Positions 1 to 8,681 are shown, counted from the first letter of the stretch. The stretch: DNA of 38,951 nucleotides from Arthrobacter sp. HY1533 (GCF_027568515.1 NZ_JANKZF010000039.1:1-38951), one strand, 5' to 3'. The notes: generated by a model from the letters alone, not told the origin. Made by a program: numbers and translations.

Positions 1-888
1 ATGAGTCCGCCACGGCGGGGGAGCGGCATCAAGCGGCCCAAGGCCTGGCCGTTCGCGCTGCCTGCCTTCATTGCCCTTGTGCTGGTTCTGCTCTTCCCGC
101 TCATCTACAACGTTTGGATCAGCCTTCACGTCGACCAGTTGAGCGAACGCGACGGAGAATTTGTCTGGTTCGAGAACTACATCAAGGTCCTTCAGAACGG
201 TGCGCTGCTGGCAACACTGGGGCGCACGCTGGCTTTCACCCTTGGTTCATTGGTGCTCCAATTCATCGTTGGCCTGGGCACGGCACTGGCCCTCGAAGCG
301 TTTCCCAAGGCTTCAAGGATCATTCGCCCGCTCTTGCTGACGCCGTGGGTCATGCCGGGTGTGGCTGTTGCCGCCATCTGGCTGGCCATCCTGAATCCGC
401 TTTCCGGCCTTGCCAACCTCCTGTTGGGAATGGTTGGCCCGGATCCTGTGCAGTGGCTGTCCACGCCATTTTTGGCCATGATGAGCCTCATCGTCGTCAA
501 TACGTGGAAATCAGTGCCTTACTGGATGCTGATGTTGTCCGCCGGCATCAAGACAGTGCCCAAGGAAGCAATCGAGGCAGCAAAAGTTGATGGGGCTCCT
601 TATTGACGGATTGTGTGGCACATTGTGCTGCCAGCCATTCGCCCGGTGCTGGGCACCACCACGCTGCTGGCCTTCATCTGGACCTTCAACTACTTCGACC
701 TGGCGTACCTGCTCACGAATGGCGGGCCTGGTTCGTCCACCACGACGCTGCCCTTCGCCATTTGGGAGTCGGCGCTGAAGTTCAACAGATTTGACCAGGC
801 GGCGGCCTACTCGGTGCTGTCCATCGCACTGACAGGCATTGCCATCGGCTTCTACCTGCGGGCCACGAGAAAGCATGAGGCATCGTAA
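1..888 (+). pseudogene. ABC sugar permease (MalF/UgpA type), interrupted by in-frame TGA
   Basis: Inner-membrane permease of a carbohydrate ABC importer (CUT1 class). The first open stretch (1-606) has an N-terminal membrane segment around residues 18-36, further hydrophobic helices and the start of the EAA loop that contacts the ATPase (EAIEAAKVDGAPY). A TGA at 604-606 then stops it. Reading resumes in the same frame after the stop (RIVWHIVLPAIRPVLG) and runs to TAA 886-888, completing the EAA motif and the last helices. Family members usually have Trp (TGG) where the TGA stands, so a single G-to-A change explains the break. The whole reading frame would be about 295 residues, the normal size. 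It overlaps the next permease at TAATG. The ATG at base 1 is the first base seen, so the true start could lie outside. A sequencing error cannot be excluded. Confidence 0.85.
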
Positions 889-1721
889 TGTCAGCCATCG
901 TACGCATCCGCCGGTTCCCCTGGCTGGGAGCTGTTGTCCTTGGCCTGGTGCTGATCGGGACCCTGTTGCCTGTCTATTGGATGGTGGCCTCCTCGTTCAA
1001 GACGTCCGCGGAACTGAGCCGCATCCCTGCCACTTTGTGGCCGGAATCCCTGAGCCTTGAACAATTCACCAAGGTCTTTGAAGAGGGTTCCCTGGTGCCT
1101 GCGACAATCCAGTCGATCACCATCGCCATTTTCACCACATTCTTTGTGGTGATCTTTGGAAGCGCGGCAGCCTACGCTGTCACGCACTTGCGGTTCCGCT
1201 GGACCAAGTCGCTGCTCTCCCTGAGCTTGGTGACCCAGCTTCTTCCGCAGGCGGCAACCCTGGTCCCGATCTTCATCCTGTGGACCAAGCTCGGCTTGGT
1301 GAACACGCTCCCGGGCATTGTCCTGATCTACGTTGCCTTCCAACTGCCCGTGGCGGTCTGGATCATTTCAGGCCACTTTTCCGCCATACCCCGGGAGGTC
1401 CTGGAAGCCGCCAACGTGGACGGCAGCGGAACAGTGCGAACCCTGGTTCGAATTGTCATGCCGATGGCCTCACCCGGGATTGCCGCCGTGGCCATCTGGT
1501 GCGTCATCGGTTGCTGGAGTGAACTTCTCTTTGCGCTCGTGCTCTTGAGCGGGGAAAACAAGACCGTTCCGGTCTCACTGGCGGGGCTCATCGGAGAACA
1601 CAGCACCGACCAGGGGCTGCTGTTGGCTGCCGCGACGCTTGCCGCGCTTCCGCCCCTCATCCTCTTCTTCTTCCTGCAAAAATACTTCACCAATGGCTTG
1701 GCTGGCGCGGTCAAAGGCTGA
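888..1721 (+). CDS. ABC sugar permease (MalG type)
   Basis: Second permease of the same CUT1 importer, 277 residues, normal length. An N-terminal helix (about residues 14-34) is followed by five more hydrophobic segments. The EAA loop reads EVLEAANVDGSG...RIVMPMASPG near residues 165-195. The C-terminus FLQKYFTNGLAGAVKG is the typical end of MalG-type permeases. The ATG overlaps the stop of the preceding broken permease (TAATG), so translation is probably coupled; if the partner is non-functional this subunit has no heterodimer mate in the window. No ATPase gene is nearby, which is common in actinobacteria that share one MsiK-type ATPase. The substrate-binding protein is expected upstream of the window. 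Confidence 0.93.
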   Translation: MSAIVRIRRFPWLGAVVLGLVLIGTLLPVYWMVASSFKTSAELSRIPATLWPESLSLEQFTKVFEEGSLVPATIQSITIAIFTTFFVVIFGSAAAYAVTHLRFRWTKSLLSLSLVTQLLPQAATLVPIFILWTKLGLVNTLPGIVLIYVAFQLPVAVWIISGHFSAIPREVLEAANVDGSGTVRTLVRIVMPMASPGIAAVAIWCVIGCWSELLFALVLLSGENKTVPVSLAGLIGEHSTDQGLLLAAATLAALPPLILFFFLQKYFTNGLAGAVKG

Positions 1722-1748
1722 CCCGCACCCATCGAAAGGAATTGCTCC

Positions 1749-4253
1749 GTGACAACTGAGCGCAACGTCGTCATCATCCCCACCTCCCACCTCGACTTGT
1801 TCTGGCTGGGCGACTACCGCAATTGCCTCGAACGCGGTGAAGAGGTCATCCGCGACTACCTGGACCGCGCCATCGAATCCGGTGATGAAACGTTTGTCAT
1901 CGACACCACCATCTTTGCCGAGTACTTCCTCGCCCAGAACCCCGAGTACGAAGGCCCCATCCGCAAGCTCATCGAGGAAGGCCGGCTGGAGATAGGCGCC
2001 GCTTACATCGATCGCTGGGAGAACCTGGTGCTGGGCGAGTCGATCATCCGCAACATCCAGATTGGTCGGGCGTGGGGCAGGGACAGGCTCGGGATCGACA
2101 TCAAGCTTGCCGCGCATCCTGACTTGCCGGGGCTGAACGCCCAGACCGGGCAAATCTACGCCCAGGCCGGCATTGACTACTACGTCACCAGCCGGAAGCT
2201 GTTCCAGGAGGGCCGGGTGTGGCGCCACCGGGCCCCGGATGGGACTGCGATGACCATGCTGACGTGGCCCGAGCACTATGTCTTCATTCCACTACTTGAC
2301 ACCGGCCTTCACCACGAGGCCGATGGTGTCTGGTTCCCGCCCGAAACCCAGCTGTCCTACGACGACGTCGCGGGCCGGTACCCGCATGGCACGATTGCCG
2401 TGTCAGGATCGGCCGGCGACCTTACCAAGTCCAGCGATTTCACCGAACGCTATGGCCAGGACCTCCGTGACTACGTGGCGAAGTACCGCTCCGAGGACCC
2501 GGACCTCACCATTGGCTATGCCATTCCGGCAACGGTGCTCGCGCCCTACCTGAACACTGACACCGAACTTGCCGAAGTGTCCGGTTCCATTCCCAGTGTC
2601 TGGGGTGTGGCCCCCGATGAGGAGATGCGCTTCTTCCACCGGGTCCGCGCACTCGAGGCCCTGCTTCTGGATGCCGAGACAGCCAGTGCCATCGGCATTG
2701 CCGCCGGACGGGCTGCCCTGCCTGATTCTTCGGGCAACTGGCGCGGACTGTTCGCCGAGGACGCCTACTTTGCCAGCGACGACACCCCGCCCGAGGGCAA
2801 GGAATGGGAGTGGCTGTGGCGGATGCACGTCTTCACCCAGGACCACAACGGCGGCGGGCAGGACGGTCCGCTGTCCATCTTCCAGAAGAAGGTCCGGCAC
2901 GACCGCATGAAGGGCTATGCCCTGGAAGTCGTTGACCACGCATTGGGCGGCGGTGACGCCCAGCAGCCCGGTATTCTGCGCACCAGGCTCGGCCGTTCGG
3001 CAACCGAGCTCCTGCTGGATGCGGACACCACCGCGGCCCTTCAGCCGTGGCTGGAAAACCTCCCGGCGGGCACCTGGCAGCCCCTTGCAGAGCATGAGGG
3101 AAGCCCGACGGCGGCACTGAACCTGGTGCCGGCGCACGGAGTCAGCACCAGCCCATTGCAGGTCTCTGAGGTTCTCGGCGCAATAAGCTGCGACGATGCC
3201 GAGCAAGCCATTGGCATTCAAACAGAGCACCTTCAGGTCAGCGTTGACCGCGCCACCGGCACTGTCACCATTACCGAAAAGGCCACTGGCGCCCAGTGGC
3301 CGGTTCCGGTTGGGGCCGCCTATGCCGTGCCGGAACTCGGCAATGACGTCACACTGAAAACTGACGAAGACGGCCGTGTTGACGCGAGTGTTGAAAGCGT
3401 TGAACTCCAAGATGGCGGGCCGGTGCTGGCCCGCGTGCGGATTCGCTGGAGCCTCCTGGAGGTCGTGTGGACAACCACTGTCCGTGTCTGGGGCGCAAGC
3501 CCGCGCGTGGACATCGACACCCAGGTTGACTGGCCAGGTTTTGAGAAGTGGCAGATCCGCATGCCGATGGCCGCCGTCGGACGGGCCGCCGTCACGCATG
3601 GGACACCCTTCCACGCTTCCGGGTGGCTCGATGTTCCAGTGGAACAGCAGTCCCGGATGCCTGATGAAATCTCGCAGGAGAACATCGACGCCTATCGCGA
3701 GATTCAGCACTGGGCGCACCTTCGTTCGGAGACTGCCGATTCGGGCCTGGGCATCATCACCACACACCCCGCGTTCCGCCACGACGGGGACGCCCTGGAA
3801 GCGGTGCTGCTGCGCACCGCTCCTTCCTGCGGGGATCCCCGCATGGCATGGACAAACCCCGGCCGGACCGTGTGGAACTTCTCCTTTATTCCGACGCCGG
3901 CCGACTGGCAGGGCGCCGACATGCCCGAACTGGCGGACATGTCCTGGCGTTCGCCCCGGGTGGTTGTGGGCGGCGGGCAGTCCGCTCTGGAACTGCTGAA
4001 CAACACAGGAGACGATGTGCGGCTTTCGGCGCTGTTCGCCGAGGGGAACAACATCTCCGCACGGCTGGTGAACCAGTCAGGGCGTGAGCGCACAGTGCGG
4101 TTGAGGGGCGCCGCCGTCGGAGCTTCCGCCGAGCTGGTGGACCTTGACGGCAAGGTCCAGTCCAGCATCGACACGGTCGACGGCGAAATCACCCTCACCT
4201 TGCCGGCCTGGCGCATCCAGACCATCAGCCTCGGCGCCCCCGGCAACCGATAA
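1749..4253 (+). CDS. GH38-like glycosidase (alpha-mannosidase superfamily)
   Basis: 834-residue protein without a signal peptide, so cytoplasmic. The N-terminal part has GH38 features: the metal-binding HxD motif in TSHLDLFW (H14, D16), an Asp in AAHPDLPGLNAQ (D125) where GH38 enzymes carry the nucleophile, and QDHNGGG (H366) in the place of the usual downstream metal-ligand His. The C-terminal half is beta-rich, as expected of the GH38 beta-sandwich domains. The nucleophile environment differs from the classical DpFGHS form, so the sugar cut may not be mannose. Start is GTG 1749, preceded by GAAAGGA at a good distance. It lies 27 bp after the MalG permease and 15 bp before the enolase-superfamily gene, consistent with hydrolysing the imported oligosaccharide. 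Its exact specificity cannot be read from sequence. Confidence 0.8.
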   Translation: MTTERNVVIIPTSHLDLFWLGDYRNCLERGEEVIRDYLDRAIESGDETFVIDTTIFAEYFLAQNPEYEGPIRKLIEEGRLEIGAAYIDRWENLVLGESIIRNIQIGRAWGRDRLGIDIKLAAHPDLPGLNAQTGQIYAQAGIDYYVTSRKLFQEGRVWRHRAPDGTAMTMLTWPEHYVFIPLLDTGLHHEADGVWFPPETQLSYDDVAGRYPHGTIAVSGSAGDLTKSSDFTERYGQDLRDYVAKYRSEDPDLTIGYAIPATVLAPYLNTDTELAEVSGSIPSVWGVAPDEEMRFFHRVRALEALLLDAETASAIGIAAGRAALPDSSGNWRGLFAEDAYFASDDTPPEGKEWEWLWRMHVFTQDHNGGGQDGPLSIFQKKVRHDRMKGYALEVVDHALGGGDAQQPGILRTRLGRSATELLLDADTTAALQPWLENLPAGTWQPLAEHEGSPTAALNLVPAHGVSTSPLQVSEVLGAISCDDAEQAIGIQTEHLQVSVDRATGTVTITEKATGAQWPVPVGAAYAVPELGNDVTLKTDEDGRVDASVESVELQDGGPVLARVRIRWSLLEVVWTTTVRVWGASPRVDIDTQVDWPGFEKWQIRMPMAAVGRAAVTHGTPFHASGWLDVPVEQQSRMPDEISQENIDAYREIQHWAHLRSETADSGLGIITTHPAFRHDGDALEAVLLRTAPSCGDPRMAWTNPGRTVWNFSFIPTPADWQGADMPELADMSWRSPRVVVGGGQSALELLNNTGDDVRLSALFAEGNNISARLVNQSGRERTVRLRGAAVGASAELVDLDGKVQSSIDTVDGEITLTLPAWRIQTISLGAPGNR

Positions 4254-4268
4254 ATCGAAAGTGGAAAC

Positions 4269-5477
4269 GTGAAAAAATTGGTAATTGAACGCGTCGAAGC
4301 GTTCGAGGTCACCCTGCCCATCGAGGCCCCCATCCGGCACTCCTACGGAGTGCACGAGGCCTTCACCCGCACCATCGTCAAGGTCCACACCTCCGACGGG
4401 CTCGTAGGCCTCGCCGAGACCGCTGCCAGCGCCGAGGAAGTGGAGCGTTCCGGCGCCGTCATCCTCGGCCTGAGCGCCCTGGAAACCGGTGTCATCCGCA
4501 TGCGGATCACCGAACGCTTCTACTGGAGCAAGAATCCCCTGGTCGCGGCTGCCCTGGAGATGGCGTGCGTGGACATTGTTGGCAAGGCATTGGACGTCCC
4601 CGCCCACCAGGTGCTGGGCGGTGCTGTGCGCGACCACATCGACCTGGCAGCCTACTGCTTCTACCGCTACGAGTCGGCAACACACGCTGCCGTCACGACC
4701 CCCGACGACATGGCCAGGCACGCCGCGGACCTGGTGCAGCGCTACGGCTTCGGAACGGTGAAGCTCAAGGCCGGTGTGTTTGAGCCCGCCGTCGAGATTG
4801 AAACGCTCCGGGCCATCCGGGACTTGCTTCCCGGCGTCAAGTTGCGCATTGACCCCAACGCCGCATGGGCCCCTGCGACAGCAATGGGTCTGCTGGGCCC
4901 GTTGGCGGAGATCGGCCTGGAATACCTCGAAGACCCAGTGGCCGGCCAAGCAGGGATGGCCGAGGTGCGCTCCAAGACCTCCATCCCGCTGTCCACCAAC
5001 ATGTGCGTGGTCAACTTTGAGGACATCCCCGGCGCCATGGCGCTGGGCAGCGTTGATGTGATCCTCTCGGACCCCTGGTACTGGGGCGGCCCGCTGCAGA
5101 CCAAGACCCTGGCCGACATCTGCAAGGTCCAGGGCATTGGCATGGGCATGCACTCCGGCATTGAGCTGGGGATCGGAATGGCGGTCATGGCACACACAGG
5201 GGTGACCATTCCCCAGCTAACCCTTGCCGTGGACGCCCACCACCACCACCTGACCGACGACGTCATTGCCGGACCGCGCCTGCTCCCGGCAGGCGACGGG
5301 CGCCTGGCGCCCCCGCCCGGGCCGGGATGGGGTGTGGAACTGGACGAGGAGAAGGTGGGCCAGTACCGCGAACTGCACGACAGCGGACAATTCGCCAATC
5401 TCTACGTTGCGGGGGACTCCGGCAACGGGGCCGACCGCTTCCGGCCCGGCTGGAATCCGGTCATGCCCTCCTGGTGA
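4269..5477 (+). CDS. Enolase-superfamily sugar-acid dehydratase (glucarate dehydratase-like)
   Basis: 402 residues; mandelate racemase / glucarate dehydratase branch of the enolase superfamily, which removes water from acid sugars after abstracting the alpha proton. Seen motifs: KxK base motif VKLKAG (K165, K167), metal ligands in RIDPNAAW (D195) and YLEDP (E221), the STNM segment in place of the third ligand region, and the Asp-His pair in SDPWYWGG (D268) and GMHSGIELGIG (H295), the last typical of glucarate-dehydratase relatives. A run of five His lies near residues 317-325. Start is GTG 4269 with only a weak GAAAG ribosome site. The gene sits in an operon with a glycosidase and an SDR, suggesting an oxidative sugar pathway (sugar to lactone/acid to 2-keto-3-deoxy acid). 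The actual sugar acid is unknown; related subgroups act on gluconate, fuconate, galactarate and others. Confidence 0.82.
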   Translation: MKKLVIERVEAFEVTLPIEAPIRHSYGVHEAFTRTIVKVHTSDGLVGLAETAASAEEVERSGAVILGLSALETGVIRMRITERFYWSKNPLVAAALEMACVDIVGKALDVPAHQVLGGAVRDHIDLAAYCFYRYESATHAAVTTPDDMARHAADLVQRYGFGTVKLKAGVFEPAVEIETLRAIRDLLPGVKLRIDPNAAWAPATAMGLLGPLAEIGLEYLEDPVAGQAGMAEVRSKTSIPLSTNMCVVNFEDIPGAMALGSVDVILSDPWYWGGPLQTKTLADICKVQGIGMGMHSGIELGIGMAVMAHTGVTIPQLTLAVDAHHHHLTDDVIAGPRLLPAGDGRLAPPPGPGWGVELDEEKVGQYRELHDSGQFANLYVAGDSGNGADRFRPGWNPVMPSW

Positions 5478-5491
5478 CACCACGTGCCACG

Positions 5492-5533
5492 GCCGGGGCC
5501 GTCATCGTCGAATGCGGCGGTGACGGCCCCGGC
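5492..5533 (+). terminator. Hairpin between dehydratase and SDR genes
   Basis: Perfect 13-bp inverted repeat, arms 5492-5504 and 5521-5533 (GCCGGGGCCGTCA and its complement), 16-nt loop, no U-tract. It lies 14 bp after the dehydratase stop and could end the operon or reduce read-through into the SDR gene. Confidence 0.6.
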
Positions 5534-5598
5534 GTCGTCCAGTCCTGGAACCACCCTCGGGACTTCCCTGTGCATTTACTACGAAAGTTTAGACAACC

Positions 5599-6366
5599 AT
5601 GAACCATGAATCCCTGCCGTTGGCAGGCAAACGTGCCCTCATCACGGGCAGCAGCAACGGCATCGGCGAAGCAATCGCGCGGGCATTCGCAGCGGCCGGA
5701 GCCATGTGCATCATTCACGGGCGCGACCGGGAAAAAGTTGAACGAGTGGCCATGGATGTTGGCGGTGAATCGGTGCTCGGGGACCTGGCCGAACGTGGCA
5801 GCCCTGCACGCATCGTTGCGGAACTCGCTGCCCGAGGCGGCCTGGATATTCTTGTCAACAATGCAGGCTTCGAGGAGCATTCGACAGTGGCAGACCTTGC
5901 CGCCGACGACTACGCACGAGTGCTGGAGGTGAACCTGGTGGCGCCGGCCGCTTTGATGAGTTTGTGCCTGCCCCTGCTGCGCCGAGGCACCGATCCATCG
6001 ATCATCAACATCACCTCCATCCACGAGACCGTCCCCGTCAGCGGCAATGGAGCGTATGCCTCCGCCAAGGCCGGGCTGGCGTCACTGACCCGCACCGCCG
6101 CCGTCGAACTTGGTCCTGAGGGGATACGGGTGAACACCATCGCCCCCGGAGCCATCAAGACGGAGATGAACCGTGAGCTGATCGAGGCCGTGGGGGCGGA
6201 GAAGTTCGAGCAGTGGATCCCCATGGGCCGTGTCGGAGTGCCGGAGGAGGTGGCGGACGTTGCCGTCTTCCTGGCAAGCCGCGCGGCACGCTACATCACC
6301 GGCAGTTCAATGGTGGTCGACGGCGGCTACTCAAACCACCTCGTCAGGTATGGCGAACCGCGGTAA
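5599..6366 (+). CDS. SDR-family NAD(P)-dependent oxidoreductase
   Basis: 255-residue classical short-chain dehydrogenase. Seen: cofactor glycine motif TGSSNGIGE (G17, G21, G23), NNAG in the central strand, catalytic Ser in ITSIHE (S140), and the YASAK pair (Y153, K157), followed by the PGAIKTEMN segment and the C-terminal ITGSSMVVDGGYS signature. Full family length. A short AAAG precedes ATG 5599. It follows the glucarate-dehydratase-like gene after 121 bp containing a strong hairpin, so it may be a sub-operon. In this setting it would oxidise a released sugar at C1 or interconvert a keto/hydroxy acid; the substrate cannot be inferred from sequence. Confidence 0.9.
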   Translation: MNHESLPLAGKRALITGSSNGIGEAIARAFAAAGAMCIIHGRDREKVERVAMDVGGESVLGDLAERGSPARIVAELAARGGLDILVNNAGFEEHSTVADLAADDYARVLEVNLVAPAALMSLCLPLLRRGTDPSIINITSIHETVPVSGNGAYASAKAGLASLTRTAAVELGPEGIRVNTIAPGAIKTEMNRELIEAVGAEKFEQWIPMGRVGVPEEVADVAVFLASRAARYITGSSMVVDGGYSNHLVRYGEPR

Positions 6367-6369
6367 TCC

Positions 6370-6399
6370 CAGACACGGCTCTTGAATTCCAGGTGTCTG
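6370..6399. terminator. Weak inverted repeat between convergent genes
   Basis: 7-bp arms CAGACAC (6370-6376) and GTGTCTG (6393-6399) with a 16-nt loop, between the SDR stop (6366) and the stop of the convergent small membrane protein (6417). Possible bidirectional terminator; weak. Confidence 0.35.
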
Positions 6400-6416
6400 A
6401 AGCGACGTGCTGTGTG

Positions 6417-6716
6417 TCAGGAACAGGTCAGGGTCAGGCCATTCCACTGGTGGACGCCTGGCCCCAGCTCCCCGCACTGGCTATTGATCACGGTGAGACC
6501 AATCAAGGTTGCAACGCCCAGGACCACAAAGAGCACAGCCCCGACGACGATGGCAGCCACGGCCCAGCCATTCTTGGCACCTGCCCTGCGGGAGATGGCA
6601 AGGGCGATGATGCCCAGGATCAGTCCAACAATGTTCAACAGGATGGCCAGGATCAGCGCCGTGATGCCCAGGCCGCGTCCCTTGTGGTTTGCGGCTGTGG
6701 TTTGAATGTTGTTCAT
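6417..6716 (-). CDS. Small DUF4190-like membrane protein
   Basis: 99 residues. After a polar start (MNNIQTTAANHKGRG) come two hydrophobic segments, about residues 16-43 and 51-75, separated by a short basic turn (SRRAGAKNG). This two-helix LGITALILAILLNIVGLILGIIAL-type pattern (split here by description) is typical of DUF4190-like actinobacterial membrane proteins. The C-terminal 20 residues are polar with two Cys and would lie outside or be disulfide-linked. AGGAAAG precedes the ATG at a suitable distance. It sits downstream of a decayed two-component system on the same strand. Function unknown. Confidence 0.75.
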   Translation of the reverse strand: MNNIQTTAANHKGRGLGITALILAILLNIVGLILGIIALAISRRAGAKNGWAVAAIVVGAVLFVVLGVATLIGLTVINSQCGELGPGVHQWNGLTLTCS

Positions 6717-6834
6717 GGCTCTTTCCTGGAGGTGGAAGGGTGCTGGTGGAGCTGCTCGGTTTCAACACAATAACCCAAGGCGCGGTATACAAGCAGTGCG
6801 CCTCGCGCACACCGCGATGGTCCGTCAGTGTCCA

Positions 6835-7262
6835 TCACTGGTGTTCGAGCCAGATGAGAATTGCCTTGACCCGGCGGTTGTCCTCGCCGGGCGGCATGCC
6901 GAGCTTCAGAAACACGTTGGCCACGTGTTTGCTGACCGCGGCGTTGGAAAGGTACAGCGCATCGGCGATGTCCTTGATTGATTCCCCTTCGGCCATCATG
7001 GTGAGGACTTGGGCCTCCCGGGCAGTCAGACGGCTCAGCGGCCCGGTGGGGGAGTCCGGTTTGGTGACGTGTCGAACCACGTCTGGGTCGACGACGACGC
7101 CACCGCCTGCAGGTCGATGGCTGCACGCAAACCATCGTCGGTGTTTCCCGGAGGCATGCGTACATCGGTGATCACCAGATCCGGCAGCTGCGCTTTGCGG
7201 GCCATGGCATCAACCGTGGAAACAAGGGAGTGCGCGTCTGTGCATTCGCGTACCACTTCGGC
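6835..7262 (-). pseudogene. LuxR-type response regulator remnant
   Basis: Broken NarL/LiaR-type response regulator. The C-terminal helix-turn-helix is intact (LTAREAQVLTMMAEG to DNRRVKAILIWL, about 7035-6838), and the linker GGGVVVDPDVVRHV is readable just before it. A receiver fragment (PDLVITDVRMPPGNTDDGLR) lies at about 7256-7110 in another frame. The receiver lacks its first strand with the acidic pocket and about 40-50 residues after the phospho-acceptor Asp region, so at least one internal deletion with a frameshift has occurred. The DNA-binding half could be translated from the GTG at 7080, but a functional regulator is unlikely. It is joined directly to a histidine kinase tail upstream. 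Confidence 0.8.
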
Positions 7263-7264
7263 TC

Positions 7265-7411
7265 GGCGGGGGCGGTTATCTCCACCGTGGTGCCAATGCC
7301 CCGCGGGCTGATGACCTTGAGGTCGCCGCCGATGCTTCGCATCCGTTCGCGGAGTCCCAGGAGTCCGGTGCCTGTGCCCTTGCCGAGTTCCACGCCGCCG
7401 GTGCCGTACGG
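7265..7411 (-). pseudogene. Histidine kinase C-terminal remnant (HATPase G2 box)
   Basis: Only the last ~50 residues of a LiaS/NarX-type sensor kinase remain: GKGTGTGLLGLRERMRSIGG, then GGDLKVISPRGIGTTVEITAPA, the usual end of the ATPase domain. The normal stop is lost: the frame runs into the response regulator remnant (EPKWYANAQT...). Upstream of about 7411 the sequence changes to unrelated DNA, so the rest of the kinase was removed at the block junction. Together with the neighbouring regulator remnant this is a dead two-component system. Confidence 0.8.
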
Positions 7412-7536
7412 GCTCGATGGCCGGGTCGTGGTATTCTGCTACGAGCCGCGCCGGTCGCTGGATCGTTCGCCCCGAAACCTCGCACTTCTCGCAGCGGGAC
7501 TATCCGAGCTCGATCGTGGAGTTCGTGCGGGTCTGA
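7411..7536 (+). pseudogene. C-terminal remnant of an unidentified gene at the block junction
   Basis: Frame 1 is open with protein-like composition for about 41 codons, reading SWYSATSRAGRWIVRP then ETSHFSQRDYPSSIVEFVRV, ending in TGA 7534-7536. No start or 5' part is present; on the left it abuts the kinase remnant of the opposite strand. I read it as the 3' end of a gene truncated when two DNA blocks were joined near 7410. The family is not recognised. Confidence 0.4.
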
Positions 7537-7623
7537 CGCGCTGGCCCGTGTATTTTGCGTCTCTCGCGAGCCTGCGAGAATTGATGTTTGCTCGTTGAAA
7601 GATCCTCGGAGGAGAGCTCAATC

Positions 7624-8508
7624 GTGACTGGTGAAATCCGTGTTCGGCAGGGTATTGGCGGACTGACCGAGGTCGTCCTGGAGTCGGATGCTCTGCAGGT
7701 CGTCGTTCTTCCGTGGCGTGGCGGCGACATCAACCGGTTCTACTCACGCGCGCTCGATCTGGATGTTTTCTATCGCGACAGTGGCGAGATCTCGCGCTTC
7801 GAAGCAGATCGTCGGCAGCGGCGCGAAGATCCGTCGGAGTATGCCTTCGCCGGGCTTCTCACGATGTATCCGAACGCCGGCGACGCGTCGCAGCGGGGCG
7901 AGCACAATTATGTGTTCCACGGAGACGCTCGCAGGGTCCCCTGGGACTACGAGATCGTCGAGGGCGATTCACCCGAGCTTCACCTGCGGGGTGCGAGCGT
8001 CGGAGCGCCGTTTGCCATCGAGCGGACCATGCGGTTTGGCGCTGACCCCAGCGTTCTCGAAGTGACCGATGTGCTGTCCCGAACGGATGACGGCGCCGAG
8101 GCGTTGCCCTGTGGCTACGGGATTCATCCCTACTTCGGGCCTTCAACTCTGGCTCCGGGGACAAGGCTCTTCGTCGGTGATCGGCTCGTGGCGACACTCG
8201 GCGATGACGAGGCGTTCCCCCAACGGCTCGACTGCGTTGAACTGTCGTCTTCGCCTTCATCGGTCACCGTCGAGAGCCCTGCCAGCGGCACCCGATTCTC
8301 TTTGGAGTTCGAATCCCCGATCCTCGACCACGTGTGGGTCTGGCTCACTGCCGAATGGGAGAACGGCCGCGGCATCGGCGCCCTGATTCCATCCTCCGTG
8401 CACGGTACGGAGGGCGTCGCGGGCGCGGAGCGGGATGGCCTGGCGCATTGGCTGAACGCGGGAGAGTCCGTGAACGTGACCTGGTCGATGCAGGTCGCGC
8501 CGCTGTAG
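7624..8508 (+). CDS. Aldose 1-epimerase (galactose mutarotase)-like protein
   Basis: 294 residues from GTG 7624, chosen because GGAGGAGAG lies just upstream; an earlier in-frame ATG at 7588 has no ribosome site. Mutarotase-superfamily beta-sandwich pattern: the N-terminal strand VVVLPWRGGDINRF, a first His in NYVFHG (H99) and a second in GIHPYFG (H168), matching the two active-site His of aldose 1-epimerases that interconvert the alpha and beta anomers of hexoses. The C-terminal acidic residue is not securely placed by eye. Probably cytoplasmic, no signal peptide. It is the first gene of the Microbacteriaceae-like block and ends just before a strong bidirectional terminator. Anomer conversion would fit beta-galactosidase products downstream. 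The sugar is not determined. Confidence 0.7.
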   Translation: MTGEIRVRQGIGGLTEVVLESDALQVVVLPWRGGDINRFYSRALDLDVFYRDSGEISRFEADRRQRREDPSEYAFAGLLTMYPNAGDASQRGEHNYVFHGDARRVPWDYEIVEGDSPELHLRGASVGAPFAIERTMRFGADPSVLEVTDVLSRTDDGAEALPCGYGIHPYFGPSTLAPGTRLFVGDRLVATLGDDEAFPQRLDCVELSSSPSSVTVESPASGTRFSLEFESPILDHVWVWLTAEWENGRGIGALIPSSVHGTEGVAGAERDGLAHWLNAGESVNVTWSMQVAPL

Positions 8509-8616
8509 GCGGTACAGATCCGACCGCCCGTGCGCGGTCATCCGTGGCAACGATGACCTGACCAGGCGCGAGGTGGCCAACATGGAGAATGCCCGCGGAA
8601 CGCTCGTGGACACGCG

Positions 8617-8652
8617 AAGGGGGTGCTGATCCGTGTGGATCAGCACCCCCTT
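8617..8652. terminator. Bidirectional terminator hairpin
   Basis: Perfect 16-bp stem, arms 8617-8632 and 8637-8652 (AAGGGGGTGCTGATCC and complement), GTGT tetraloop, flanked by A/T on each side. It sits between two convergent genes, the mutarotase (plus) and the beta-helix protein (minus). The 108 bp between 8509 and 8616 contain a short coding-like plus-strand stretch (NDDLTRREVANMENARG) that I cannot identify. Confidence 0.88.
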
Positions 8653-8681
8653 GCGTCAGAGCTGCCTGGCGGCGTCTATGA

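Noticed and set aside
604-606. Selenocysteine or programmed read-through at TGA
   Set aside because: No stem-loop is evident just downstream and the site is a Trp position in homologues; mutation or sequencing error is simpler.
2403-3782. 459-codon minus-strand open frame
   Set aside because: Shadow of the GH38-like gene, whose frame carries recognisable motifs; no family features in the antisense frame.
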